Origin: Streptomyces xanthophaeus | GTDB taxonomy: Bacteria > Actinomycetota > Actinomycetes > Streptomycetales > Streptomycetaceae | DNA length: 64,000 nt | Reading direction: 5' to 3' | Assembly (NCBI RefSeq): GCF_000725805.1 | Contig: NZ_JOFT01000046.1 | Coordinates: forward strand, 1-64,000 | Shown here: positions 24,902 through 33,645 of the stretch, in pieces | How the letters are laid out: every line of letters begins with the position of its first letter | Position numbering within the stretch: position 1 is the stretch's first letter | Notes under the pieces: model-generated | The model's input: only the letters and a program-made list of their open reading frames with translations | Database searches by the model: none | What the model was told of the DNA's origin: nothing | Program-made: the position numbers and the translations under genes

Positions 24902-26767
24902 ATGGCACACACCCCGGCGGCCCGGCCGCGCGTCCTTGCCGCCCCGGACGGCACCCCGTTCCGCGATCTCAACGGCAACGGCGTCATGGAGCCCTATGAA
25001 GACCCCCGGCTCCCGGTGGCCGAGCGGGTCGCGGACCTCCTGGCCCGCATGACGCTGGAGGAGAAGGCCGGCCTCCTCTTCCACACCATGATCACCATCA
25101 ACCCCGACGGCTCCCTCGTGGAACCGGAGCCGGGCGCACCCGACGACGACCCCATGCGGGCCTCCACCTCCGCGATGGTCACCGGCAAGCTGATGAGCCA
25201 CTTCAACCTGTTCGGGGCGGCGGCCCCGCGCCGCATGGCCGAGTGGAACAACCGCCTTCAGGACCTGGCCGCCACGACGCGCCTCGGGATCCCGGTGACC
25301 GTCTCCACGGACCCCCGCAACGGGTTCGTCGACAATCCCGCGGCGAGCGTGCACACCGAGGGGTTCTCCCTGTGGCCGGAACCCCCCGGCCTGGCCGCCG
25401 TGGACGACGAGGAACTCGTGCGCAGCCACGCCGACATCGTGCGTCAGGAGTACCTCGCGGTCGGCATCCGCCTCGCCCTGCACCCCACGGCGGACCTGGC
25501 CACCGAGCCCCGCTGGCCCCGCGTCCTCGGCACCTTCGGCTCCGATGCCGAAGTGGCCGCCCGCCTGGTCGCCGCGTACATCCGGGGGCTCCAGGGAGAG
25601 GTGCTCGGCAGAGACAGCGTCTCGGCGATGACGAAGCACTTCCCCGGCGCCGGACCGCAGCTGAACGGCGAGGACGCGCACTTCCCGTACGGACGCGAAC
25701 AGGTCTACCCGGGCGGCAACTTCGACTACCACCTCATCCCCTTCGAAGCCGCCTTCGCCGCCGGCACCTCGCAGGTCATGCCGTACTACGCGATGCCCGT
25801 CGGCACGCCCTACGACGAAGTCGGCTTCGGCTTCAACAAGGGCGTCATCACCGGCCTGCTGCGCGAGAAGTACGGGTTCGACGGGATCATCTGCACCGAC
25901 TGGGGCCTGGTCACCGACACGCAGATATTCGGGGGCCCCTTCCCCGCCCGTGCCTGGGGCGTGGAGCACCTGGACCGGCTCAGCCGGGTGGAGCTCGTCC
26001 TCGATGCCGGAGCCGACCAGCTCGGCGGTGAGGCGGCCCCCGATCTCATCGTGGAACTCGTCCGCTCCGGCCGGGTGACGGCCGAACGCATCGACAGCTC
26101 CGTCGCGCGGCTGCTGAGGGAGAAGTTCCTCCTCGGCCTCTTCGACGATCCGTACGTGGACCCCGACGGCGCCGCACGGATCTGCGGGAACCCGGAGTTC
26201 ACCGCGGCCGGCCTCGCCGCGCAGAGCCGCTCGATCACCGTCCTCAAGGACCGTGCCGGCGACGCCGCGCACCCCCTGCTGCCGCTCGCTCCCGGGATCC
26301 GGATCTACACCGAAGGCGTCGACCCCGCTGTCGCGGCACGGTACGCGACCGTCGTGGAGACACCGCAGGAGGCCGATGTCGCCGTCCTGCGCATCGCGGC
26401 CCCGTACGACAAGGAGCGGACGACCGGCTTCGAATCCTTCTTCCGGGCGGGCCGCCTCGACTTCACCGAGGACGAGCTGCGGCCCGTGCTCGAAGTCGCT
26501 TCCGCCGTACCGGCCGTCGTCGACATCTTCCTGGACCGGGCGGCTGTCATACCCGAGATCGCGGAGCGGGCGGCAGCCCTCGTGGCCGACTTCGGCGCCT
26601 CGGACACCGCACTGCTGGATGTCCTCTTCGGCCGGGTGGCGGCCGAAGGACGGCTGCCCTTCGAGCTCCCCCGCTCGATGGAGAGCGTCGTCGCGGGGCA
26701 GGAGGACGTGCCCAACGACTCCGGGGACCCCCTCTTCCCCCACGGGCACGGCCTCCGCATCGGCTGA
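24902..26767 (+). CDS. Glycoside hydrolase family 3 enzyme
   Basis: 621 aa from ATG at 24902 with GGAGGA upstream. The N-terminal barrel includes LLARMTLEEKAGLLF (about 45-60), VTVSTDPRNGF, and the nucleophile motif ICTDW with Asp333. The C-terminal alpha/beta sandwich is present but shorter than in many beta-glucosidases, ending near residue 621 (FPHGHGLRIG is the usual end). No signal peptide is seen, so it acts inside the cell on imported oligosaccharides or glycosides. The TTACACGTGTAA site upstream and the LacI gene downstream suggest sugar-induced control. Confidence 0.88.
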   Translation: MAHTPAARPRVLAAPDGTPFRDLNGNGVMEPYEDPRLPVAERVADLLARMTLEEKAGLLFHTMITINPDGSLVEPEPGAPDDDPMRASTSAMVTGKLMSHFNLFGAAAPRRMAEWNNRLQDLAATTRLGIPVTVSTDPRNGFVDNPAASVHTEGFSLWPEPPGLAAVDDEELVRSHADIVRQEYLAVGIRLALHPTADLATEPRWPRVLGTFGSDAEVAARLVAAYIRGLQGEVLGRDSVSAMTKHFPGAGPQLNGEDAHFPYGREQVYPGGNFDYHLIPFEAAFAAGTSQVMPYYAMPVGTPYDEVGFGFNKGVITGLLREKYGFDGIICTDWGLVTDTQIFGGPFPARAWGVEHLDRLSRVELVLDAGADQLGGEAAPDLIVELVRSGRVTAERIDSSVARLLREKFLLGLFDDPYVDPDGAARICGNPEFTAAGLAAQSRSITVLKDRAGDAAHPLLPLAPGIRIYTEGVDPAVAARYATVVETPQEADVAVLRIAAPYDKERTTGFESFFRAGRLDFTEDELRPVLEVASAVPAVVDIFLDRAAVIPEIAERAAALVADFGASDTALLDVLFGRVAAEGRLPFELPRSMESVVAGQEDVPNDSGDPLFPHGHGLRIG

Positions 26768-26819
26768 CCGGGCCGGCTGACCGGACCGGCCGACCGGACC
26801 GGCCGACCACCCGGCTCCG

Positions 26820-26853
26820 CCGGGGGTGACCGCCGCACGGCGGCCACCCCCGG
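26820..26853 (+). terminator. Intrinsic-type hairpin after the GH3 gene
   Basis: Two 16-base arms (26820-26835 and 26838-26853) starting CCGGGGGTG pair at 15 positions with a 2-base loop, about 50 bases after the GH3 stop. It is followed by no U-run, as is usual in Streptomyces. Confidence 0.7.
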
Positions 26854-26878
26854 TCGGCGGCTCACGCCCAGCCCCTCG

Positions 26879-26892
26879 GTGACGCGTGTAAC
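26879..26892 (+). promoter_or_regulatory. Degenerate TTACACGTGTAA-like site before LacI gene
   Basis: GTGACGCGTGTAAC matches 12 of 14 bases of the extended operator GTTACACGTGTAAC and lies about 50 bases before the LacI-family gene. This would fit weak autoregulation. Confidence 0.5.
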
Positions 26893-26943
26893 CTTGGAGG
26901 CGAAGCGGCCGCCGGGCCGCAAAAGCGAGCGAGGGGGGACGCC

Positions 26944-27951
26944 ATGGCCGAAGAAAAGTCCGGCGCCGCCTCCATCACCAGTACGGACGTGGCCCGCCTC
27001 GCCGGGGTGTCCCGCGCCACCGTGTCCTTCGTACTGAACGACACCCAGGGCCACCGGGTCAGCGACGGCACCCGGGCCCGCGTGCTGGCCGCGGCCAAGG
27101 ACCTCGGATACGTGCCGCACGCCGCCGCCCGCTCCCTGCGCGCCGGGCGCAGCGACCTGGTGCTGCTGCCGGCGTCGGTCTCCGCGATCGGCAGTCTGGT
27201 CAGTGGCTGGGTGGACGACCTGCAGAGCGAACTCGACCGCCACGGCTACACGACGGTGCTCCACACGGGCCGCTTCCCGGACGCTGCGAGCGCCGCGCGT
27301 GCGTGGGCGGAGCTGCGGCCCGCGGCGGTGCTGGCCATGAACGGGGACCGGCTCACCCCTGAGGCCGCCGGCGTCCTGCGCCGCGCCGGTGTGCGCGGGC
27401 TGCTCGCCGTCGCCGCCCGTCCCGTGGACGGGGTCCACACCGTCGCGTTCGACCACGGGCGCATCGGCGAGGTGGCCGTGGAGCACCTCATCGCCCGTGG
27501 ACGCAGCAGGATCGGTGTGGTCATGCCGCGCGAGCGCGGCCTCGACGCCTTCGGTGCGCCGCGGCTGGCCGGGGCCCGGCGCGTCGCCGCCCGGCACATG
27601 GCCGTCGTCCGGCCGGTCGAGCTGGCCTACACGCGCGAGTCCGCCACGGACCTGGCCGCGCGCTGGGAGGACCTGGGCCTGGACGCCGTCTTCGCCTTCA
27701 ACGACGAGTACGCCGCTCTCCTCATGCACGCCCTGCGCAGTGAGGGCGTGGCCGTCCCGGAAGAGGTCGCCGTGGTCGGCTGCGACGACCTCGTCCTCGC
27801 GGGTCTGCAGCAGCCGCCGCTCACGACGGTCCGCCTGCACCTGCCCGCGGCGGCAACGATCGCCGACACCCTCCACGCGCTGATCGAGCACGGTGCGGCG
27901 CCCGCGGTGCCGGGCGTGGAGGCGGAATTGGTGCACCGGTTGAGCTCCTGA
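26944..27951 (+). CDS. LacI-family transcriptional regulator
   Basis: 335 aa with GAGGGGGG before the ATG. The N-terminal LacI helix-turn-helix and hinge are clear (STDVARLAGVSRATVSFVLN, then DLGYVPHAAARSLRAGRS), followed by a sugar-binding-protein-like effector domain ending with the usual GCDD and PPLTTVR motifs. It lies between the GH3 enzyme and the PAP2 gene and is the most likely binder of the TTACACGTGTAA palindromes. The inducer is probably a product of the GH3 substrate. Confidence 0.92.
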   Translation: MAEEKSGAASITSTDVARLAGVSRATVSFVLNDTQGHRVSDGTRARVLAAAKDLGYVPHAAARSLRAGRSDLVLLPASVSAIGSLVSGWVDDLQSELDRHGYTTVLHTGRFPDAASAARAWAELRPAAVLAMNGDRLTPEAAGVLRRAGVRGLLAVAARPVDGVHTVAFDHGRIGEVAVEHLIARGRSRIGVVMPRERGLDAFGAPRLAGARRVAARHMAVVRPVELAYTRESATDLAARWEDLGLDAVFAFNDEYAALLMHALRSEGVAVPEEVAVVGCDDLVLAGLQQPPLTTVRLHLPAAATIADTLHALIEHGAAPAVPGVEAELVHRLSS

Positions 27952-27958
27952 GGAGCCC

Positions 27959-28663
27959 TCAGTCCCGGGAGGCGGCGCCCTCCCGGGCCAGAGCCCGCCG
28001 GAAGAGCCACCAGAGCAGCAGCGCGGTGCCGGCGCCGACCGAGGCGCCCGCCACGGTGTCGCTGAGCCAGTGGGCGTACAGCCAGGTGCGGCTCCACATC
28101 ATGGCGACGGTGAACAGCGCCCCCGAGATCCACCATGCGCGCCGCCGCGCGGCCGGTACCAGGAGGGCGCCCACGATCACCACGATCAGCGCGGCCCCTG
28201 CGGCGTGCCCCGAGGGGAACGACCCGTGGTCGACCCGGACCAGGGGGTTCTCCGGGCGGGGCCGGTCCACCAGGTGCTTGATGACCTGCACGCAGGCCGT
28301 GCCGCCCAGCAGGTAGGCGGTCAGCAGGTAGGACAGTGACCACCAGCGCTTGCGCACGGTGAAGAAGATCAGCAGGCCGACGGGGACGACCACGCCCAAA
28401 GGGCCCCCGAACCAGTTCAAGGCGGCTGCCACGGCGGCGTAGGGGCCGTCGTGCGGACCCGTCATCAAGCCGAGCCAGCGCTCGTCGAGCCCCTGGAAGG
28501 GCGGGCTGCCGGGCTGCGCGTGGACGGCGATGCCCAGTGCCGAGGTGACCAGCAGGAAGAAGACTCCGAGCGGGAGTACGCCGCCTCGTGGGGGAGCCGG
28601 TGTGGGCCGGCGGTGCCTGGGAGGGGCCGGGGCGGACGGGGGAGCTACCCGGATACCGGACAT
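27959..28663 (-). CDS. PAP2-family membrane phosphatase
   Basis: 234 aa from ATG at 28661-28663. The three phosphatase motifs are present: KHLVDRPRPENP, PSGHAAG and SRTWLYAHWLSDTVAG. About six transmembrane segments are visible, as in undecaprenyl-diphosphate and phosphatidate phosphatases, with the active site on the outer face. The gene is convergent with the LacI gene. A perfect 16-bp TGTTACACGTGTAACA palindrome lies about 155 bases upstream, so it may be in the same regulon as the GH3 enzyme. Confidence 0.88.
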   Translation of the reverse strand: MSGIRVAPPSAPAPPRHRRPTPAPPRGGVLPLGVFFLLVTSALGIAVHAQPGSPPFQGLDERWLGLMTGPHDGPYAAVAAALNWFGGPLGVVVPVGLLIFFTVRKRWWSLSYLLTAYLLGGTACVQVIKHLVDRPRPENPLVRVDHGSFPSGHAAGAALIVVIVGALLVPAARRRAWWISGALFTVAMMWSRTWLYAHWLSDTVAGASVGAGTALLLWWLFRRALAREGAASRD

Positions 28664-28818
28664 GAGAGCCTCTCGCGGCCGCGGCGGTGCCGGCAGCCCG
28701 TATCTGTGTGTCGTGCGGGGACGTGCGGCGCGACAGGAGCGCCGGGGCAGATCCAGAAGTTCGCGGTTCGGGATTTTTGTCCGAAATGCTTGAACTTCCC
28801 TGGGGGCGGTGCCTAGCA

Positions 28819-28834
28819 TGTTACACGTGTAACA
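28819..28834. promoter_or_regulatory. TGTTACACGTGTAACA operator
   Basis: Perfect 16-bp palindrome in the gap between the PAP2 gene (minus) and the aryl-CoA ligase gene (plus). A TAGGC -10-like sequence lies just beyond it on the minus strand, which favours control of the PAP2 side. Confidence 0.75.
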
Positions 28835-28925
28835 ACACGACGACGGCGACCGGACGGGTGGCGCCCCGGCGTCGGCGGGCGGGCCTGCGTGACGCGCTGT
28901 GAACAAAATCAATTATGCCGCGTCA

Positions 28926-28955
28926 TTGACGGTCGCAAGATTAGCGCGATACTTG
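28926..28955 (+). promoter_or_regulatory. Promoter of the aromatic-acid operon
   Basis: TTGACG (28926-28931), an 18-base spacer and TACTTG (28950-28955) fit a vegetative promoter, 40 bases before the ligase start. Just upstream, TCAAT and ATTGA form inverted arms around TATGCCGCGTC, which partly resembles the palindrome at 31271-31285. Confidence 0.5.
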
Positions 28956-28995
28956 CTTCACTCTCCCCGCTGCCCCGAGATTGAGGTGCCGCCCC

Positions 28996-30618
28996 ATGGA
29001 GCTCTCCCCGTCTGCTCATGTCGACACGTTCTGTCGTGATCGCCTCCCGCCCTTCGCCCTCTGGCCCGAACTCCACTTCGACCTGCCGGAGTTGGGCTAT
29101 CCCGACCGGCTCAACTGCGCCCAGCGGCTACTCGACGACGCCGTCCGGCGTTGGGGGCCCGACCGGCCCTGCCTGCTCACTCCCACGGACCGCTGGACCT
29201 ACGGCGACCTGCTGGAGCGCGCCAACCAGGTCGCCCAGGTGCTGACCGAGGACTTCGGCCTCGTCCCCGGCAACCGGGTGCTGCTGCGCGGCCCCAACAA
29301 CCCTTGGCTCGTGGCCACATGGCTCGGCGTGCTGAAGGCCGGCGGTGTCGCCGTCACCACCATGCCGCTGCTGCGCGCCGGTGAGCTCGGGGAGCTCTAC
29401 GGGATCAGCCGGCCGGCCGTGGCCGTGTGCGACCACCGCTACCTCGACGAACTCCCCGACACCGGCACTTCCGGCCCGGCCGTGCTGGCGTACGGAGGTC
29501 CGGGCGAGGAGGACCTGGTCGCGCGGTGTGCCGCGAAGGACGGGCGGTTCTCCACCGTCGCCACCGCGGCCGACGACGTGGCCCTGATCGCCTTCACCTC
29601 GGGGACGACCGGACGGCCGAAGGCGACCCTGCACTTCCACCGCGACGTCCTGGCCAACGCCGACACCTTCTCCCGCCACGTCCTGCAGCCCCGCCGGGAC
29701 GACGTCTTCACCGGAACCCCGCCCCTGGCCTTCACCTTCGGGCTCGGGGGACTGGTGGTCTTCCCGCTCTCCGTGGGCGCGGCGACGCTGCTGATCGAAC
29801 AGGCCGCGCCGCAGCAGCTGGCCGACCTCGTCGAGGAGCACGGGGTCACCGTGCTCTTCACGGCCCCCACCGCCTACCGGGCGATCATGGTGGCCGGTGC
29901 GGTGCACCAGCTGTCCGGCCTGCGCCGCTGCGTCTCCGCCGGCGAAGCGCTGCCCGCGGCGGTGTGGGAGGAGTTCCACGCCGCCACCGGGCTCGGCATC
30001 ATCGACGGAATCGGCGCCACCGAGATGCTCCACGTGTTCATCTCGGCGTCCGACGCCGACATCCGCCCCGGTTCCACGGGCAGGCCCGTCCCCGGATACC
30101 GGGCCCGGGTGGTCGACGAGGCGGGCCGGCCCGTACCCGACGGGAAGCCCGGCCTCCTCGCGGTCACCGGCCCGACGGGCTGCCGGTACATGGAGGACCC
30201 GCGCCAGACGGTGTACGTCAGGAACGGCTGGAACATCACCGGCGACACCTACATCCGCGATGCCGACGGCTACTTCTGGTACGTGGCCCGGAGCGACGAC
30301 ATGATCGTCTCCTCCGGGTACAACATCGCCGGTCCCGAGGTCGAGAAGGCGCTCGTCACCCACCCCTACGTCGAGGAGTGCGGGGTCGTCGGAGCCCCGG
30401 ACGAGCGGCGCGGGATGCTCGTCAAGGCGTACGTGGTCCTGCGCCCCGGTGTCGCGCCCGACGCGGCGACGGTCAAGGAACTCCAGGATCACGTCAAGCG
30501 GACCGTCGCGCCCTACAAGTACCCGCGCGCCGTCGAGTTCGTGACCGACCTCCCGCGCACGAGCAACGGAAAGCTCCAGCGCGCAGAGCTGCGCAAGCTC
30601 GCCCAGCACACCCCGTAG
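28996..30618 (+). CDS. Aryl-CoA ligase (2-aminobenzoate/salicylate-CoA ligase type)
   Basis: 540 aa from ATG at 28996 with GAGGTG upstream. The ATP/AMP motif AFTSGTTGRPKAT is near residue 198; later motifs include SAGEALP, GIGATEMLH and the C-terminal NGKLQRAELRK lysine. The N-terminal pattern PPFALWPELHFDLPELGY is typical of 2-aminobenzoate-CoA ligases and relatives acting on ortho-substituted benzoates. It would activate salicylate or anthranilate for the CoA-dependent hydroxylase encoded at 31315-33633, starting the pathway. Confidence 0.85.
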   Translation: MELSPSAHVDTFCRDRLPPFALWPELHFDLPELGYPDRLNCAQRLLDDAVRRWGPDRPCLLTPTDRWTYGDLLERANQVAQVLTEDFGLVPGNRVLLRGPNNPWLVATWLGVLKAGGVAVTTMPLLRAGELGELYGISRPAVAVCDHRYLDELPDTGTSGPAVLAYGGPGEEDLVARCAAKDGRFSTVATAADDVALIAFTSGTTGRPKATLHFHRDVLANADTFSRHVLQPRRDDVFTGTPPLAFTFGLGGLVVFPLSVGAATLLIEQAAPQQLADLVEEHGVTVLFTAPTAYRAIMVAGAVHQLSGLRRCVSAGEALPAAVWEEFHAATGLGIIDGIGATEMLHVFISASDADIRPGSTGRPVPGYRARVVDEAGRPVPDGKPGLLAVTGPTGCRYMEDPRQTVYVRNGWNITGDTYIRDADGYFWYVARSDDMIVSSGYNIAGPEVEKALVTHPYVEECGVVGAPDERRGMLVKAYVVLRPGVAPDAATVKELQDHVKRTVAPYKYPRAVEFVTDLPRTSNGKLQRAELRKLAQHTP

Positions 30619-30714
30619 CACCCCTCCCCGGCACTCCTCCCCGGCTCCCGGGCGGCCCCCGTGCGGCCACACCCCCGTGCGGTCACCCCCAGCTGCCGAA
30701 CGAAAGGCACGATC

Positions 30715-31212
30715 ATGGACACATCCAGCCCGCGGCAGGCGGATCCCGCGGCCACGGACAGCTGCGCCGCAGGATGCCCCGAAGCCCTCGCGCAGAACCT
30801 GCCGAGCGTCGTCGTCGAGCGGCGCGTCGAATGGCCCGACACGGACGCGGCCGGCCACTACCACCACTCCACGGTGGTGCGCTGGGTCGAGGCGGCGGAG
30901 GCGGTCCTGCTGCGCAGGCTGGGCCTCGCCCACCTCTTCGGCAGCACCCCCCGCGTCCACTTCGAGGCCGACTACCGGGCCCGGCTGTGGTTCGGCGAGA
31001 CCGTCCGCACCGAGCTGAAGGTCACCAAGGTCGGGGCCAGCTCCCTGCACTACGCCTTCACCGTCCACGGCGAGGGGGAGGAGCCCGCCGCCACCGGGCG
31101 CATGGTCATCGCCCACTCGGCCGCGCGCGCCAGCGGATCCACCGCCTGGCCCGATGACGTGCGGGAGGTCCTCACGAAGGCCGGTCCGCAGGCCCCCGAG
31201 CTCTTCGCGTGA
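30715..31212 (+). CDS. Hotdog-fold acyl-CoA thioesterase (probable gentisyl-CoA thioesterase)
   Basis: 165 aa from ATG at 30715 with AAAGG upstream. The 4-hydroxybenzoyl-CoA thioesterase motif is seen as WPDTDAAGHYHHSTVVRW, with D44 in the catalytic Asp position. Between the ligase and hydroxylase genes, its expected job is to release gentisate from the hydroxylated CoA ester. Cys17 and Cys21 in the N-terminal extension are not part of the known active site. Confidence 0.8.
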   Translation: MDTSSPRQADPAATDSCAAGCPEALAQNLPSVVVERRVEWPDTDAAGHYHHSTVVRWVEAAEAVLLRRLGLAHLFGSTPRVHFEADYRARLWFGETVRTELKVTKVGASSLHYAFTVHGEGEEPAATGRMVIAHSAARASGSTAWPDDVREVLTKAGPQAPELFA

Positions 31213-31257
31213 CCCGGGGCGACGAGGTACGCGCGCCGTGCCGGATGTGCCGGATTC

Positions 31258-31287
31258 TTGACGACCGCTAAATATGCAACATATTCT
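31258..31287 (+). promoter_or_regulatory. Promoter with palindromic operator over the -10 box
   Basis: TTGACG (31258-31263), an 18-base spacer and TATTCT (31282-31287) form a strong vegetative-type promoter 28 bases before the hydroxylase start. The perfect palindrome AATATGCAACATATT (31271-31285) covers the spacer and -10, as expected for a repressor site. The PaaX-family protein at 37772-38602 is a candidate binder. Confidence 0.75.
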
Positions 31288-31314
31288 GTTTCCGGAACCA
31301 CTAGGAGGAACACC

Positions 31315-33633
31315 GTGCGTGTAGCAGTCATCGGGGGAGGGCCCGGCGGGTTGTACTTCGCCGCCCTGGCCCAGCAGCTCTCACCGGAGTGGGAGATCAC
31401 CGTCTGGGAGCGCAACGCCCGCGACGACGCGTTCGGCTTCGGCGTCGTCTTCTCCGACGAGACCCTGGACGGCATCGCGCAGGCCGACCCCGCCGTGTTC
31501 GCGGCGATGTCCGCGGAGTTCGCCCGGTGGAGCGACATCGACGTCCGCTACGGCGGCGACGTCCACGTATCCGGTGGTCACGGCTTCGCGGCCCTGGACC
31601 GCAACCGGCTGCGGGAGATCCTGCAGAAGCGCTGCGCGGACCTCGGGGTGGAGGTGCACTACGGCACCGAGGCGCCGCCCGTCGGGGAACTCTCCGCGGG
31701 CTACGACCTGGTGGTCGCCGCGGACGGCATCCGCTCCACGGCCCGCGAGACGTACGCGTCGAGCTTCCGCCCCGACCTGGACGAGCGTCACTGCCGCTAC
31801 ATGTGGCTGTCCACCGACCGCGTCTTCGAGGCGTTCACCTTCATCGTCGAGAGGCAGGACTTCGGCAGCATCCAGGTCCATGCCTATCCCTACGACGACA
31901 AGCGCAGCACGTTCATCGTGGAGATCGCGGAGGACGACTGGCGCCGGGCGGGCTTCGAAGTCCTCGCCGACCGGGAGTTCGCGCGCGGCGAGAGCGACGA
32001 GGCGAGCGTGCGGCGGTGCGAGGAGATCCTCGCCGAGCACCTCGACGGCCACCGCCTGATACCCAACGCCTCGAAGTGGATCCGCTTCACGACCGTCCGC
32101 AACGCCTCCTGGCGCCACGGCAACGTCGTCCTGCTCGGCGACGCCGCCCACACGGCCCACTTCTCCATCGGCTCCGGCACCAAGCTCGCCATGGAGGACG
32201 CGCTCGCGCTGGCCGCCTGCCTGCACGAACACTCCGACGTGACCTCGGCGCTCGCCGCGTACGAGACCGAGCGCCGGCCGGTCGTCGAATCCACCCAGCG
32301 GGCCGCCCAGGCCAGCCTCGAATGGTTCGAGAACATCGGCCGTTACACGGATCAGGAGCCGCCGCAGTTCGCCTTCAACCTCCTCACCCGCAGCCGCCGC
32401 GTCACCTACGACAACCTGCGCGTGCGCGACGAGGAGTTCACCACCGCCGTCAACGCCTCCTCGCCCGTGCCGCCCATGTTCCGCCCCTTCCGGATCGGCG
32501 GGCTGCTCCTGCGCAACCGGGTCGTGGTACCGCCCACCGCCCTGTACACCGCACGCGAGGGAGTCCCCGGCGACTTCGACCTCGTCCACCTGAGCACCCA
32601 GGCCCTCGGCGGCAGCGGCCTCGTACTCGCCGGAATGACGGCCGTCAGCGCCGGCGGGCGCGCCACCACCAGCTGCCCCGGCCTGTACACCGACGAACAC
32701 GAGGCCGCCTGGCGCCACATCACCGACTTCGTCCACGGCCGGCCCGACACCTGCCTGGGCATCCAGCTCACCCATGCCGGCCGCCGCGCGGCGCCCCACG
32801 CCGACGGGCCGCCGATCGCCGCCTCCCCGCTGGCGTGGGACGAGCGGAGCCCGGTGCCGCGCGAGGCGACCCGCGCCGACATGGACACCCTCGTACGGGA
32901 CTTCGTGCGCGCGGCCCAGCGAGCCGACCGGGCCGGATTCGATGCCGTCGAACTCCAGTACGGCCACGGCCACTTGATGTCCGGGTTCCTGTCCCCGCTG
33001 ACCAACCACCGCACCGACGCCTACGGTGGCAGCCTGGCCGGCCGGCTGCGCTTCCCCCTGGAAGTGCTGCGCGCCGTACGGGCGGTGTGGCCGGCCGGCA
33101 AGGCGCTGATCGTCCGGATCTCGGCCGCCGACTGGGCGGAGGGCGGCCTGACCGAGGCCGACGCGGTCGGGATCGCCCGCGCGCTCGCCGAGGCGGGAGC
33201 CGACGCCATCGACGTCTCCACCGGCGAGGTCGTCGCCCATGAGCGGCCCGCGTACGGGCGCAGCTACCAGACCCCGTACGCGGACCTGATCCGCAACGCC
33301 ACGGACGTCCCCACCATCGCCGTCGGCGCGATCTCCACCTACGACGACGTGAATTCGATCATCCTGGCCGGCCGGGCCGACCTGTGCGCCGTCGGCCGTG
33401 CGCAGCTGCACGACCCCCTGTGGACCCTGCACGCCGCCGCGGCCCAGGGCTACAGCGGCCCGGCGGCGCCGTGGCCCGCCTCCTGGCGGGCGGGCAGCGG
33501 TCGCCCGCCCGGTGCGCGCACCGACCGGGTCGCGCCGCGGCTCCAGCTCCTGCGCGAGGCGTCCGCCCCGGTGCACCAGCGCTGGATCCCTCGCCTTCCC
33601 GCTGCCGCGACCGCAGCCGTATCCGCCTGCTGA
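31315..33633 (+). CDS. Bifunctional salicylyl-CoA 5-hydroxylase/oxidoreductase
   Basis: 772 aa from GTG at 31315 with AGGAGG upstream. The N-terminal half (about 1-380) is a flavoprotein hydroxylase: FAD-binding VIGGGPGGLYFAAL and GDAAHTAHFSIGSG. The C-terminal half (about 395-760) is an Old Yellow Enzyme-type NADH:flavin oxidoreductase (FRPFRIGGLLLRNRVVV, LTHAGRR, SPLTNHRTDAYGGS). This two-domain fusion is the architecture of salicylyl-CoA 5-hydroxylase and of 2-aminobenzoyl-CoA monooxygenase/reductase. With gentisate dioxygenase downstream, the salicylate route to gentisate is the better fit. It has its own internal promoter with an operator. Confidence 0.88.
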   Translation: MRVAVIGGGPGGLYFAALAQQLSPEWEITVWERNARDDAFGFGVVFSDETLDGIAQADPAVFAAMSAEFARWSDIDVRYGGDVHVSGGHGFAALDRNRLREILQKRCADLGVEVHYGTEAPPVGELSAGYDLVVAADGIRSTARETYASSFRPDLDERHCRYMWLSTDRVFEAFTFIVERQDFGSIQVHAYPYDDKRSTFIVEIAEDDWRRAGFEVLADREFARGESDEASVRRCEEILAEHLDGHRLIPNASKWIRFTTVRNASWRHGNVVLLGDAAHTAHFSIGSGTKLAMEDALALAACLHEHSDVTSALAAYETERRPVVESTQRAAQASLEWFENIGRYTDQEPPQFAFNLLTRSRRVTYDNLRVRDEEFTTAVNASSPVPPMFRPFRIGGLLLRNRVVVPPTALYTAREGVPGDFDLVHLSTQALGGSGLVLAGMTAVSAGGRATTSCPGLYTDEHEAAWRHITDFVHGRPDTCLGIQLTHAGRRAAPHADGPPIAASPLAWDERSPVPREATRADMDTLVRDFVRAAQRADRAGFDAVELQYGHGHLMSGFLSPLTNHRTDAYGGSLAGRLRFPLEVLRAVRAVWPAGKALIVRISAADWAEGGLTEADAVGIARALAEAGADAIDVSTGEVVAHERPAYGRSYQTPYADLIRNATDVPTIAVGAISTYDDVNSIILAGRADLCAVGRAQLHDPLWTLHAAAAQGYSGPAAPWPASWRAGSGRPPGARTDRVAPRLQLLREASAPVHQRWIPRLPAAATAAVSAC

Positions 33634-33645
33634 CCTGGAGGACCG

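Noticed and set aside
31258..31314. TTG at 31258 as start of the hydroxylase
   Set aside because: It would place the promoter and operator inside the gene. GTG at 31315 has AGGAGG and begins the FAD-binding strand directly.
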